Below, in pieces: positions 7,218 to 16,328 of a stretch of 64,000 nucleotides of DNA. The position numbers were made by a program, and so were the translations under genes. The stretch is from DASQYE01 sp036389675. GTDB lineage: Bacteria; Acidobacteriota; Blastocatellia; Pyrinomonadales; Pyrinomonadaceae. Where the stretch lies: positions 23,983 to 87,982 of the forward strand of contig DASVWI010000028.1 in assembly GCA_036389675.1 (NCBI GenBank). The letters run 5' to 3'. Under the pieces are notes generated by a model. The model was given only the letters and a program-made list of their open reading frames with translations, was not told where the DNA came from and did no database searches. The first letter of the stretch is position 1. Each line of letters starts with the position of its first letter.

Positions 7218-9443
7218 TTACTCGTAGCTTAAAGCTTCGACGGCGTCCTGGCTGGCGGCGCGCAGGGCCGGATAGAGCGCGCCGATAGTTCCGCCGAGCA
7301 GACCTACGCAAAGCGAGATGATAATCCAGCGCGGCTCTATCTCGATGGTCAGCGAGCTTAAGCGCATGACGGCGAAGCGCGCGATCAGGGTCAGCGCGAG
7401 GCCGACGATGATGCCGAGTATGCTGACCAGAATCGCTTCCTGTTCGATCACCCACGCAATCGTCGCTCTGGACATGCCTAAGGACTTGAGGATGCCTATC
7501 TGTCGCGTGCGCTCCGTGACGGTCGTGTACATGGCAAGCAGGATGACGAGCGTGCTGATGGCTGCGGCGACGCCGACGACGACGTTGATGAAGACGTTGA
7601 GCGCCGGAACGCTCGAAGCGTAAATCTCCGGCAGGTCGCGCGTGAAGAGTATCTGATCGTCGGGAAATCTCTGGCGAATGAGCGCGGCCACTTCTTCCTG
7701 CTTCGCGGGGTCGCCGCAGGCGACGAGCACCATCGAGCAATGGCCCTCGCTGCCGAGTTGTTCCTGCATGGTCGCGAGCGGAATCTTGATGCGCCCGCCG
7801 CCCGGCGGCTCGTAGACGCCGACGATGCGGAACGGTCGCTCATACAGTGTGACGGTCGAGCCGATGGTGGCCTTGCGCTCCTGCTGCCAGATGGCATCGA
7901 CGATGGCTTCGTCTCCTCCGGTCAAACGCGTCCCTTCCCTGATCGTCATTCCGGTCAGGGCCGCATACTGATCGAAGGGAATGCCGTCCACCACGCGGCT
8001 GCCGAAGCCTCTGTCACTGCTCAGGATATTCTGGCCGACGGGCACGGCCAGACGCACGCCGTCAATGCGCGCCAGCTCGTCTGCGCGCGTGACGGGCATG
8101 GTGAAGGGCTGAGAGCCGGAAAGACCTATAGAGCCGGAAGCGCGCACCATGATCTCGGCGTTGATGTTGGATTCACGCCGCCCGCGCTCGCGCAGCACTC
8201 CGCGCGCCAGACCCACTGTAAAGACGATGAGCATCACGCCGACGCCGATGCCAAGGACGCTGACGGCTGTACGCGCGGGCCTGTGCGCGATGTTTGAGAG
8301 AACAAGGCTGTCCATAAGCTTTCGCAGGCGAGGGCTTCTCTCCATGATTCGGCGCACGCCGTTCGGCACTGCATGCCACGTCAGGATAAAGAGCCCGATT
8401 CCAGTCCAGAATAGAATACCGGCTTTGCGCACGAGCGCAAGCGTCACACCGGTGGCGGCGGCATACCCGAGCGTTTGCAGGATCAGCTCTGTGCCGCCCT
8501 CGTAGACGCCAATCGTCGCGGGCACGAACCCGAAGACGAAGTTGATCACCTTCGTTAGGGACTCAATAATATAAGCCGCTTCGACGCGCGGCACAAACCC
8601 CAGCATTCTGAGCGTCACATAAACTTCCACGACGCTCGAAGCGTGCGCCAGAAAGTCGAAAGTCATGATGGCGAAGAAAGAGCCGGGGCGGTGGTCGTAG
8701 AAGTCGTAGACGTGCGACTCGACGCGCTCGATCTGCGTGCGGCGCGAGGTGATGAACTTCGGTTTGATGCGGAGGCGCGCCAACTGGTCTATGAACCACG
8801 AGAGCAGCGTGACGCGGTGGTGATGCGCGAAGGCTGCGGCCAGAATCCCCAGCAGCGCCACACCCGCAATGGCAAAGAGCACGTAGCGGACAACCAGCGG
8901 CAGATCGTAGGACAGGAGCATGACGCACGCGCCGCTCAGGATAAAGACGATCACCGACAGGTTGTAGAGGATGTTATCGATGACAAGGGCCTGCACGCCG
9001 TAGACGAGCGGCACGCGCTTTCTCAGGAGCGCCACCTTGGTCGCCTCGCCCAGCACAGGCCCCGTGAAGGTGAGAAAGCTGATGGCCTCGCCGCCCAGAC
9101 GGACGGAGAACGCCTGAAAGAAGTTGAAGCGGCGATGCTCCGGCGAGACGGCGCGGCTCATGGCGAGCGTGCGTAGAACGTGACGCGAGCCGTTAATGGC
9201 GATCAGGATAAAGAAACCGAAACCGATGCGACCGAGGGCATCGAAGATGGGCTGCACGCCGACGCGGTTAATGACGTAGACCAGCAGCCCGAGGCCCAGG
9301 AGGAATGCTATCGCCTGTAGCCAGATGATGGAGCGACGCGCGCTGCCCGAGCCCTGCCCTTCAGGGTCGTCGGTCAGAGCCGCAAGCTCGTCCAAGTCTT
9401 CGGCGGCGCGCTCTGTCTGCGCTTGCTCGTCGGTTTCAATCAA
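7218..9443 (-). CDS. Fusion of LPG-synthase/AglD-type membrane domain with FtsX permease
   Basis: A 741-residue protein of two recognisable halves. Residues ~43-365 are a multi-pass domain of the lysylphosphatidylglycerol-synthase transmembrane/UPF0104 type, with family-like segments such as RLGGEAISFLTFTGPVLGE and a late FVPATIGVYEGGTELIL motif. Residues ~385-741 are a complete FtsX/MacB_PCD permease: an N-terminal helix (AVSVLGIGVGVMLIVFTVGL), a periplasmic domain, and three helices with the TTVTERTRQIGILKSLGMS signature. There is no stop or frame change between the halves. Start TTG at 9443 overlaps the upstream stop as TTGA, with AAAGGAG about 10 bases upstream, indicating translational coupling to the alkaline-phosphatase-like gene. 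The likely role is membrane lipid or lipid-linked substrate movement coupled to an ABC ATPase; this is inference. I do not know this domain combination from characterised proteins. Confidence 0.82.
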   Translation of the reverse strand: MIETDEQAQTERAAEDLDELAALTDDPEGQGSGSARRSIIWLQAIAFLLGLGLLVYVINRVGVQPIFDALGRIGFGFFILIAINGSRHVLRTLAMSRAVSPEHRRFNFFQAFSVRLGGEAISFLTFTGPVLGEATKVALLRKRVPLVYGVQALVIDNILYNLSVIVFILSGACVMLLSYDLPLVVRYVLFAIAGVALLGILAAAFAHHHRVTLLSWFIDQLARLRIKPKFITSRRTQIERVESHVYDFYDHRPGSFFAIMTFDFLAHASSVVEVYVTLRMLGFVPRVEAAYIIESLTKVINFVFGFVPATIGVYEGGTELILQTLGYAAATGVTLALVRKAGILFWTGIGLFILTWHAVPNGVRRIMERSPRLRKLMDSLVLSNIAHRPARTAVSVLGIGVGVMLIVFTVGLARGVLRERGRRESNINAEIMVRASGSIGLSGSQPFTMPVTRADELARIDGVRLAVPVGQNILSSDRGFGSRVVDGIPFDQYAALTGMTIREGTRLTGGDEAIVDAIWQQERKATIGSTVTLYERPFRIVGVYEPPGGGRIKIPLATMQEQLGSEGHCSMVLVACGDPAKQEEVAALIRQRFPDDQILFTRDLPEIYASSVPALNVFINVVVGVAAAISTLVILLAMYTTVTERTRQIGILKSLGMSRATIAWVIEQEAILVSILGIIVGLALTLIARFAVMRLSSLTIEIEPRWIIISLCVGLLGGTIGALYPALRAASQDAVEALSYE

Positions 9444-12004
9444 GGTGCGTTCGCTCCTTTAGCGACCGGGTTCGCCGGCTGCTCGTCCGCGTGATTTCCC
9501 AAGACCTCCTGAATGAGGCGACCGGGAAAAGAGCGGAAGCCACGCTGCCAGAGTACAGGGACGGGAGTGCGCCCGTTGCCCAGTTGTCCCGTCAGGGCCA
9601 GCACGGTCGGCACGAAGCTTAGACTATCGTAAGGCTCTTCGACGAGGCGTCCGCGCGGCACGCCCGTGCGCTCGCCGCCCGAAATCATCAGCGTCGAGCG
9701 TGTGGAGATGCGGAAGAAAGAGCCGTGATTGCCGCCGGGATTAAAGCCGCGCACGTCGAAATTCCAGTGATCGTTAGCCAGCACGAGCAGGTCTGCTTCG
9801 GCAAGCATGCGCTGTCGCTTGCGGAAACGGCGTATCAATCGCTCATCATTCGTAATGCCCGGCTCATCCGTCGAGAGCTGCTCTGTTTGATAATGGGCCA
9901 ACTGCTCGTGCAGCCCGATGAGAGCGTTGGAGTAGCGGGTTTGATGAATCGCGCGCAGCCATTCAAGTTCCGTGTGCCACTGGTCCAGCCACCCCGCGCG
10001 TTTCTCAGAAGCGACGCCGAACGCCTTATCCTCCCAGAGTTTTAAGGGAAAGCCCGGCCCCCAATCAGCGCGCTCAAAGCGCACCGTCCCGCTTTCGTCC
10101 TGCGTTAAGTTTTTGACGGGAAGGTAGCGAAAGCTCAGACGCCCGGCCTCGTCCTCGCGCGAGAGGATGAGCGTCTGATGCTCCGGGCCTCCGTAAAGCC
10201 AGACGGCCTCTTCCTGCGAGCGACACTCGCCGGGGTCTAATGCCATTGAGAGCTGCGCGCAGCGGATTTTCGTCGCGACGAAATCCACAGGATGACTGTC
10301 CACCCCCGCCTGCACGTTATTACGCATCGCGACCGTTTGCAGCAGCGAGAAATAGTTGACGCGCGTGAAGCTCTTTCGCATGTCGAGCGTGCCGTCGGCT
10401 TTGATAATAAAACCACCCGGCGCGACCCCGACCACGTAGTTCTGCAACTCGTTGATCGAGTTGGATTGGCCCATAGAGCCTTTTTGAATCACATCTTCGA
10501 TCTTGAAGCTGAAGGGATCGAAGCCCTCGCGACGCAGGGCGAGCAGGCGCGTGAGCGATGCGGCGTACTTCGTATAGTCAAGCTCGTCGCCCATGGCCGA
10601 GTCCATGCGCGCGAACTGCCGTATGGCCTCTTTGTCGCGCCCGGCGTCCCTGTCCTCCTGCGTCCATTTTTTCGGCTGGGCCAGGACGCGCGCTCTCTGC
10701 TTCTCAATCGCCACCCTGAGCGCGCTCAGCTCTTCGTTTAGTTCAGACAACTCGTTGGCCCAACCCTCACGGCGCTTGTCGAGCGTCTGGAAAAAAGCAT
10801 CGGTGAGCGCGCGGCGCAGCGGCTCGGGCGTGTCGCGGCGCTGTAGCTGCTGCAGGAGTATGTGCAGCACGTTGAGGTCGCTGTCGCGCAAATGGAAAGA
10901 GGCGCGCTCGTTGCCGTCGAAATCCAGCAGGGCCGTCGGATAGTCCGTGCTCTGGCCCTTCAGATAAAAGGACTCAGAGGTGGTCGTCGTCACGAGCGGG
11001 ACGAGCGGGTATATCCCCTTGATCGCGTAATCGAGCAGCAGTCGTCTTTTGGTGACGACGTGATGGCCGCCCCCGGCGGCGCTGCCCAGAAGCTTGACCA
11101 GATTGTAGCCCTGACTAAAGACGCGCTCGTCCGTATTGACGCCGTGGTCTGAGACAAGGATGAAGACGGTCTCCGCCGCCAGCGGGCTCTTTTCGACGGC
11201 CACCCAGATGCGACCGATGATGGCGTCCAGCTCTTGCAGCGCGTAGAGGTGCGCTTCGCGGTCGCGGTTGTGATGTGCCGTATGATCGAACTCCGTCGTG
11301 TAGTAGTCCAGATAGCGTATGCGCGGGTCGCTCAGTTTTTCGATCAGCTCGCGCTCCATCTGATCCATGATGATGCTGCGTCCTTCGAGCCCCATCGTCC
11401 ATTCATCCACCAGCTCGCGCGGGCTTCTCCTGAAGCGGTTCGGGAGAGCCTTGCCGATGGAGCTCCAACGATTGCCGCGCTGGTAAAGCTGAAAGCTGTT
11501 GTAGCGCTCGTCGTAAGGATAGGCGTCGAGCAGCAGCGGTATGCCGAGCTCATCCAGTACCTCTACGCCGGGCATGTCTATGCGACGCCCCGCGACGTTT
11601 TCAAGATAGAAGGGGATGAAATTCAGATAGTCGTAAGAGTGCAGGGTGAGGCGGTCGTATTCGACGTTGCCCTTGATCTGTAGGTGCTGGCCCGTGTCAA
11701 GCAGCGACCATGACGGGCCGGAAAGGCTCATCCCGCGCACGTAGAAGTTCGAGAGGCGCGTGCCCCCGTCGTAGAAAACGCGGCTGATCCATGGAAGCTG
11801 GCTCTTGCCCGTGCGCGGGTTGCGCTCATGCACGAAGCGGTCAACCAGCCCGTAGGGCAGCCCGTCAACTTTGATGACGACGACGCGCCGGGCCTCTGCT
11901 CGCGCAGGCGGGGCGGTCGCACAGAGGAGGATGAAAAATGCGACGGAAACGAAGACGGAAATTCGCAGGCGGCGGCGCGGCGGGAAACTCTTTACGCTGT
12001 CCAT
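9440..12004 (-). CDS. Secreted alkaline-phosphatase-superfamily phosphodiesterase/phosphotransferase
   Basis: An 854-residue protein with a signal peptide ending near residue 36 (PPARAEA). The mature N-terminus has the superfamily order of metal ligands: VIKVDGLPYG (Asp ~47), a Ser/Thr nucleophile region SLSGPSWSLLDTG (~93-106), EFDHTAHH (~240), VSDHGVN (~287) and a GGHH segment (~312). This is the type I phosphodiesterase/nucleotide pyrophosphatase pattern, also seen in sulfatases and phosphoglycerol/phosphoethanolamine transferases. A coiled-coil-like charged stretch follows (~400-470), then a long C-terminal domain. It is the middle gene of a tightly coupled trio (TAATG overlap with the gene before, TTGA with the one after). 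The likely substrate is a phospholipid or envelope glycopolymer phosphate group; this is not provable here. Confidence 0.78.
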   Translation of the reverse strand: MDSVKSFPPRRRLRISVFVSVAFFILLCATAPPARAEARRVVVIKVDGLPYGLVDRFVHERNPRTGKSQLPWISRVFYDGGTRLSNFYVRGMSLSGPSWSLLDTGQHLQIKGNVEYDRLTLHSYDYLNFIPFYLENVAGRRIDMPGVEVLDELGIPLLLDAYPYDERYNSFQLYQRGNRWSSIGKALPNRFRRSPRELVDEWTMGLEGRSIIMDQMERELIEKLSDPRIRYLDYYTTEFDHTAHHNRDREAHLYALQELDAIIGRIWVAVEKSPLAAETVFILVSDHGVNTDERVFSQGYNLVKLLGSAAGGGHHVVTKRRLLLDYAIKGIYPLVPLVTTTTSESFYLKGQSTDYPTALLDFDGNERASFHLRDSDLNVLHILLQQLQRRDTPEPLRRALTDAFFQTLDKRREGWANELSELNEELSALRVAIEKQRARVLAQPKKWTQEDRDAGRDKEAIRQFARMDSAMGDELDYTKYAASLTRLLALRREGFDPFSFKIEDVIQKGSMGQSNSINELQNYVVGVAPGGFIIKADGTLDMRKSFTRVNYFSLLQTVAMRNNVQAGVDSHPVDFVATKIRCAQLSMALDPGECRSQEEAVWLYGGPEHQTLILSREDEAGRLSFRYLPVKNLTQDESGTVRFERADWGPGFPLKLWEDKAFGVASEKRAGWLDQWHTELEWLRAIHQTRYSNALIGLHEQLAHYQTEQLSTDEPGITNDERLIRRFRKRQRMLAEADLLVLANDHWNFDVRGFNPGGNHGSFFRISTRSTLMISGGERTGVPRGRLVEEPYDSLSFVPTVLALTGQLGNGRTPVPVLWQRGFRSFPGRLIQEVLGNHADEQPANPVAKGANAP

Positions 12005-14052
12005 TACTGTCCGACCACACTCAGGATGGTTTTGGTGTCGGCGGGAGCAATCGTCTGATTTTCGCGCACCGCCATACGCAGGTATTCGGCGCTGGCGTTG
12101 CGCCAGCGAGCCTCTACCTGCTGATTGCTATAGATGCCCAGAAGCTCTTTCTTCGCCGTCTCGTTGTTGATGCGATAGAGGCTGTTGAGACAGATGACGC
12201 GCGACTCTTCATCTTCGGTGCGCGCAAAGATGCGCGCGACGGTCGTCGCCATGCGACCGCTCGCGGCCTCGCTGTTCTCTGAGATGAATCGCAAGCTTCG
12301 GCGCACCTCTTCTATATTCCAGTCAACCTCTACGCGCGGGCTGCGCGCGACCTCTCGCAGGAAACGCTCATGATAGCCCAGCCGACGCTCTAACTCCATG
12401 CGCGCTGTCATCTCGGGCGAGGCTTTTTCCCTGTGCGTGTAGAGCCCGAACGTCATCACGTTGGCGAGGCGCAGCAGCGTTTGCCCCGTGCGCCCGTGCT
12501 TGAGCGGCATCATCTCCGCGCGACGGTCTTTATCGAGACGCGCCGACAAGCCGTCGGGGCGACGCGCATACTCAAGGAGCGACGCGTATTGATCGCGCGC
12601 TACCTGCGCCTCGACGCGCAGATCATTCTCCAGAGGATTGAGCGAGACGCCCTCAAGGCGGCTGGCAATCTGCTCGCGCAGGCGCGGGTCTAGTGAAGCG
12701 TTCAAGGAGAGCAGCAGCTTCAGCTGAGAGTAGGCGCGTAGACGCGAAGGCTGGTTGACATCCATCCCACGGCGGCCCGTCACAAAATCATAAACGGAGC
12801 GCGACAAAAAGTAGGGCAGGTCGCCGAAGCGCGAAAGCGAAAGCACAGTGCGCGTCACGTCTTCGAGGATGCGGCGCGACATCTCGCGCTTCTTCGGATT
12901 CAGGCCATCGCGAAAATCAACGAGCAGGATGGGAATCTTCGGATGATCCAGACCGTAAAGCGCCAGAGGAATCATCTGCACCTCTCGTGCCCCCGGCGTG
13001 CCATGCTCGACCGCACGATTCTCCGCGTCGTAGTAGCGCGTCTCGGCATAACCCTGCCAGTTGAGCAGGCGTTCATCCTGCCACGGATTCCTGATGTTGA
13101 GAAAACGGCCATCGAACCGGCGGCCACGATTCCTGACCAGATCAGGGCGCGCGACCCACAGGAGCGCATGTGTCGCGCTGCCGTCGGGCATTTCCAGCGG
13201 CTCGAAGTAGAGCGATTCGGCCTCGGAGTGCTGGCGCAGCAGTTCCCAGTTATGGCCGCGCACGTCTCTGGTCAGGGTCGTCTCTTTCTGGAAAACTCTT
13301 TGCAGGTTGATGTCGTCAACTATCCCGCCGAGCGTCTTTTCCGTGAGCATCAGTCGAGCCTGAATGTCCTGCATCTCGGAGCGCGTGAAGAGCGGGTTGC
13401 TGCCTTCGGCGGCCTCGTAGAGCGAGAGCACCGCCAGCGCCCTTATGATGTGCGCTTTACGATGATCGGCCACATTACGACGATAGGCACGCGTCGAAGC
13501 CTTCAGAGGGAATCCGTAGGCGTCTAGCAGAAGGTTCTGCAAGGCCGACCAGAAAATTTTGTTCCAGACCTCACGCTCTGTGCTGGCAAGATCAATGATT
13601 GGCGGCGGCGCGCCAGAGCCAACGGCGCGCCCCTTATTACCGGCGCGGTTGTAGAAGAAGGGGAGGGCGGCTGCAAGGCGCTGCGTCAAAGAGGGCCGTG
13701 TGTAGGTCAGCATCCACAGATAGCGCAGGCGATCATTTTCGGTATCGGCGTCGCCTAAAGTATCGCGCAGGACGCTGACCAGCGGAACGTCTGCCGCACG
13801 GCTCTCGCCAGTGCGTAGCCCGTCCAGATTGGCGAAGATGGTAAGCAGCTCTGCGCCGCCCGCGACCGGCGTTCGCTCAAGCCGGAAACCTGATTCCGGG
13901 GCGGGCGTCTGCTCTGTGCGAGCCTCCGGGGCGTCGCCGGGAGTCTGGGCTAAGGCGAAGGAGTAAGACAGAGGGGAGACCGCCAGCAGAAGAGAAAGAA
14001 GTAGACAGACTGCCCTTGGCGCGTGTTGTACGGGGGAAAGGCTCTTCATCAT
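12004..14052 (-). CDS. Hypothetical exported protein, first gene of the phosphatase/fusion cassette
   Basis: A 682-residue protein. Residues 1-36 form a signal peptide (hydrophobic core CLLLSLLLAVSPLSYSFALA, then AQTPGDAPEA). The mature part is helix-rich and full of Arg/Glu, with no catalytic motif I recognise. The final ~110 residues look like alpha-helical HEAT/Armadillo-type hairpins (ARTEDEESRVICLNSLYRI, KKELLGIYSNQQVEARWRN). Its stop and the next gene's start share one base (TAATG), so the two proteins are made from one message and probably act together in the periplasm. ATGATG gives two possible starts one codon apart. Family unknown to me. Confidence 0.75.
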   Translation of the reverse strand: MMKSLSPVQHAPRAVCLLLSLLLAVSPLSYSFALAQTPGDAPEARTEQTPAPESGFRLERTPVAGGAELLTIFANLDGLRTGESRAADVPLVSVLRDTLGDADTENDRLRYLWMLTYTRPSLTQRLAAALPFFYNRAGNKGRAVGSGAPPPIIDLASTEREVWNKIFWSALQNLLLDAYGFPLKASTRAYRRNVADHRKAHIIRALAVLSLYEAAEGSNPLFTRSEMQDIQARLMLTEKTLGGIVDDINLQRVFQKETTLTRDVRGHNWELLRQHSEAESLYFEPLEMPDGSATHALLWVARPDLVRNRGRRFDGRFLNIRNPWQDERLLNWQGYAETRYYDAENRAVEHGTPGAREVQMIPLALYGLDHPKIPILLVDFRDGLNPKKREMSRRILEDVTRTVLSLSRFGDLPYFLSRSVYDFVTGRRGMDVNQPSRLRAYSQLKLLLSLNASLDPRLREQIASRLEGVSLNPLENDLRVEAQVARDQYASLLEYARRPDGLSARLDKDRRAEMMPLKHGRTGQTLLRLANVMTFGLYTHREKASPEMTARMELERRLGYHERFLREVARSPRVEVDWNIEEVRRSLRFISENSEAASGRMATTVARIFARTEDEESRVICLNSLYRINNETAKKELLGIYSNQQVEARWRNASAEYLRMAVRENQTIAPADTKTILSVVGQ

Positions 14053-14411
14053 CTTAGGCTTAATTTTATTGCACTCCTCACCGGGAGATTGCTTCTGTTG
14101 AAGCCGATTTACTGCGCCTTTAGCCCAGGAAAACGCAATATGCTTTGCCTCAAAAGGTATTACAAGCTACCGCGCTGAAAATGGCAAGAGCCGTACCACT
14201 CATTCGGGGGCAAAACGACACGCCTGTCAGGACGAGTGCGGCCCTGTTTTTATCCTTAGGCCTCTTTGTGCGTCCCTTATCAAACCCAGACTCTAGCCGC
14301 CGAAGCATCAGATTACCAGCCGGATTGTGACAATTCTCGGGCCGTCACAATTCTCAATAGCGTTGAAGCCCCGGAATCCTGCTTTGATTCTAAGACGGGC
14401 AAAAACGTTGA
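14053..14411. other. 359-base gap without a convincing gene
   Basis: This is the 5' region of the three-gene cassette and the 3' region of the GT39-like gene, both on the minus strand. Short plus-strand frames exist here but have no ribosome binding site or family resemblance. I see no hairpin followed by a T-run and no clear -35/-10 pair; the cassette's promoter should still lie here. Confidence 0.5.
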
Positions 14412-16121
14412 TCAGTTAACACCAGCCGAAATAGCATTTAGAGCCGCCGCGTCCAAAATATAGATGCGGGCCGACGGAATGCTCCCGAGCGAGAGGCTCG
14501 CGGCGGGCGTCGCCGTCTCCTGTAGTCTCTTCGTCAGGGCATTATTGCTGAAGTAGCGCCGACCGCGTGCCACTATCACCACGTCGCCTTCCGACAGCTG
14601 GCCGATAGCCGCTTTATCCGAAAGCGAGACGGGAACAAGGTCGCTGCGGCCAGCCAGCTGGGCGTAGTAAGCGACGAGCGTTGGCGATTCGCTGGCGACG
14701 CGTGCGCCCTCGCGTGCGCGCTTCGCAATCTCCGTCAGGGCATCGCGCATGCTCGCGTCATAAAACTCGTCGTGCGGAAAATAGTTTCCGGCCCGCTCCG
14801 TTCCGCCGCCGAACAGGTTGGTGTAAAGCCTGTAATGGGGCGCGGCGCTGACCGATGCGACCAGCGAAGAGGCGATGACCAGTGCCGCCAGAGTCGCGCC
14901 CGCCTTCGTCCCGGCCTCCTCGCTGCGGGTCAGGTTCGAGACGAGCCGCGAGAGAAGATGCGCGAGCGCCCTCAAGCCTATGGCCGCCGTGATCAGTATA
15001 ACGGGCAGCACGATGGTGAAATAACGCGTGTACTTGCCGCCGATCACGGAGAAGGGCATGAAGAAGTACATCATCCAGAAGAGCAGAAGGTATCGCCCGT
15101 CGCCGAGGCGCTTGCGAAACAGTAGCGGCAGCCCGACGATGAAGCTGAGGAGCACCATCGGCGGAAGCTTGACCGCCATAAAGACGTAATAAAACGACCA
15201 CGGCACGCCCTTGAGCCAGAGCGTCATCTGGTTGCGATAGAGTTGGCCCATGAACTCGTAGCTGTCGTGGCCGATGCGATGCTCGCTGGCGAAGATACGC
15301 ATCTCGTGCCAGGTGGCGGGCAGGATGATGGCCGGATTGCAGAGCAGAAAGACCACACCCATGACGGCGAAAAAGGCCAGCCAGCGCATCTTGCCCAGAC
15401 GCCAGCGCGTCGCCGGGATGCCCTGAAAAATATAGTAGTAGCTGCCGCTGATGGCGATTAAATGGGGCATGTACTTGGAGGCGACCATCGCCCCGAAGGC
15501 GGCAGCCGTCGCCCAGTAATAGGCTTCGGGCCGCCCGCTCCCGCTCTCGGCCACGCGCTGCCCGCGCAGCCAGAAAACGTTTGCCAGCAGGAAAAAGAAG
15601 AGTAGGAAGCTGTCTTCCTTGGCGATGCGATTGAAGCCGATGCCGGTCGGGTCGAGCGTCCAGAGCGCGGCGGCTAAAAGGGCGGTCTCGGTTCCGAACA
15701 ACTCTGCGGCAAGCATGAAGATCAGCAGCGCCGTGAGCGCGCCGAAGATGGCGGCGGGCAAACGCAGCGCCGCTTCGGTCGAAACGCGAAAGGACGGATG
15801 CCCAGACACCGTCGCCGACGAGTTCCAGCGGTCGGCGACGACGATGCTCGCCGTCAGCATCGCTTTCATCAACATCGGATGCTCGCCGTTTTTGGCCGTC
15901 AGGCCGTGTGCCCGGTAATCCTCGACGGCGCGCAGCTTGTTCAACTCGTCCTCGCTCAAACCTTCGGCCCCGAGCCCCGTGACGCGAAAGCCGAAGCCGA
16001 GGATGATCAGCAGCGTGAGCACGCATGCGACGAGCGTGCGGCTCGTCAGGCGCATGCCCTGGCCGACGAAAAGCTCCGGCGTTAGTCCGGCTGTCGTGAT
16101 GGCGTCTGCTGATGCCGACAA
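14412..16121 (-). CDS. GT39/PMT-like glycosyltransferase, polytopic
   Basis: A 569-residue inner-membrane protein. After the first helix (LVACVLTLLIILGFGFRVTG) comes the acidic loop LGAEGLSEDELNKLRAV, which fits the first-loop Asp/Glu of the dolichyl/undecaprenyl-phosphate-sugar protein or lipid glycosyltransferases (PMT, ArnT, GT39/GT83). About ten further helices follow (for example LLLFFFLLANVFWL, IVLPVILITAAIGLRAL), then a soluble C-terminal tail of ~150 residues. It would transfer a sugar from a lipid carrier to a target on the outer face of the membrane. Start TTG at 16121, with AGGAG ten bases upstream. Its position upstream of the envelope cassette suggests a shared envelope role, but a 359-base gap separates them. 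Confidence 0.78.
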   Translation of the reverse strand: MSASADAITTAGLTPELFVGQGMRLTSRTLVACVLTLLIILGFGFRVTGLGAEGLSEDELNKLRAVEDYRAHGLTAKNGEHPMLMKAMLTASIVVADRWNSSATVSGHPSFRVSTEAALRLPAAIFGALTALLIFMLAAELFGTETALLAAALWTLDPTGIGFNRIAKEDSFLLFFFLLANVFWLRGQRVAESGSGRPEAYYWATAAAFGAMVASKYMPHLIAISGSYYYIFQGIPATRWRLGKMRWLAFFAVMGVVFLLCNPAIILPATWHEMRIFASEHRIGHDSYEFMGQLYRNQMTLWLKGVPWSFYYVFMAVKLPPMVLLSFIVGLPLLFRKRLGDGRYLLLFWMMYFFMPFSVIGGKYTRYFTIVLPVILITAAIGLRALAHLLSRLVSNLTRSEEAGTKAGATLAALVIASSLVASVSAAPHYRLYTNLFGGGTERAGNYFPHDEFYDASMRDALTEIAKRAREGARVASESPTLVAYYAQLAGRSDLVPVSLSDKAAIGQLSEGDVVIVARGRRYFSNNALTKRLQETATPAASLSLGSIPSARIYILDAAALNAISAGVN

Positions 16122-16231
16122 AGAAGAAAGCTCCTGCTAATGTTTTACCCGACGAAATCCGTGGCCCAAAAGATAAAAAGCGCGACGCGAGCGTGCCCTT
16201 CGGCGATAGCCGTCGGCGGCAAAAGGCGAAA

Positions 16232-16260
16232 GGTTAACCTGAGTTAAGCGCCTGTGTCAA
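16232..16260 (-). promoter_or_regulatory. Candidate sigma70-type promoter for the GT39-like gene
   Basis: On the minus strand a perfect TTGACA (complement of 16255-16260) stands 17 bases from TTAACC (complement of 16232-16237). Transcription would start about 105 bases before the TTG start at 16121. The -35 is perfect and the -10 is weak. Confidence 0.35.
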
Positions 16261-16328
16261 AAGTTTGACCGACAACTGGCCGGGATATTCTCAGGGCGCG
16301 GGCCTTTTTTTCGTGCGCCGCCGTTGAG

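Noticed and set aside
14139..14463. Small plus-strand frames upstream of the cassette.
   Set aside because: No ribosome site and partial overlap with the GT39-like gene end.
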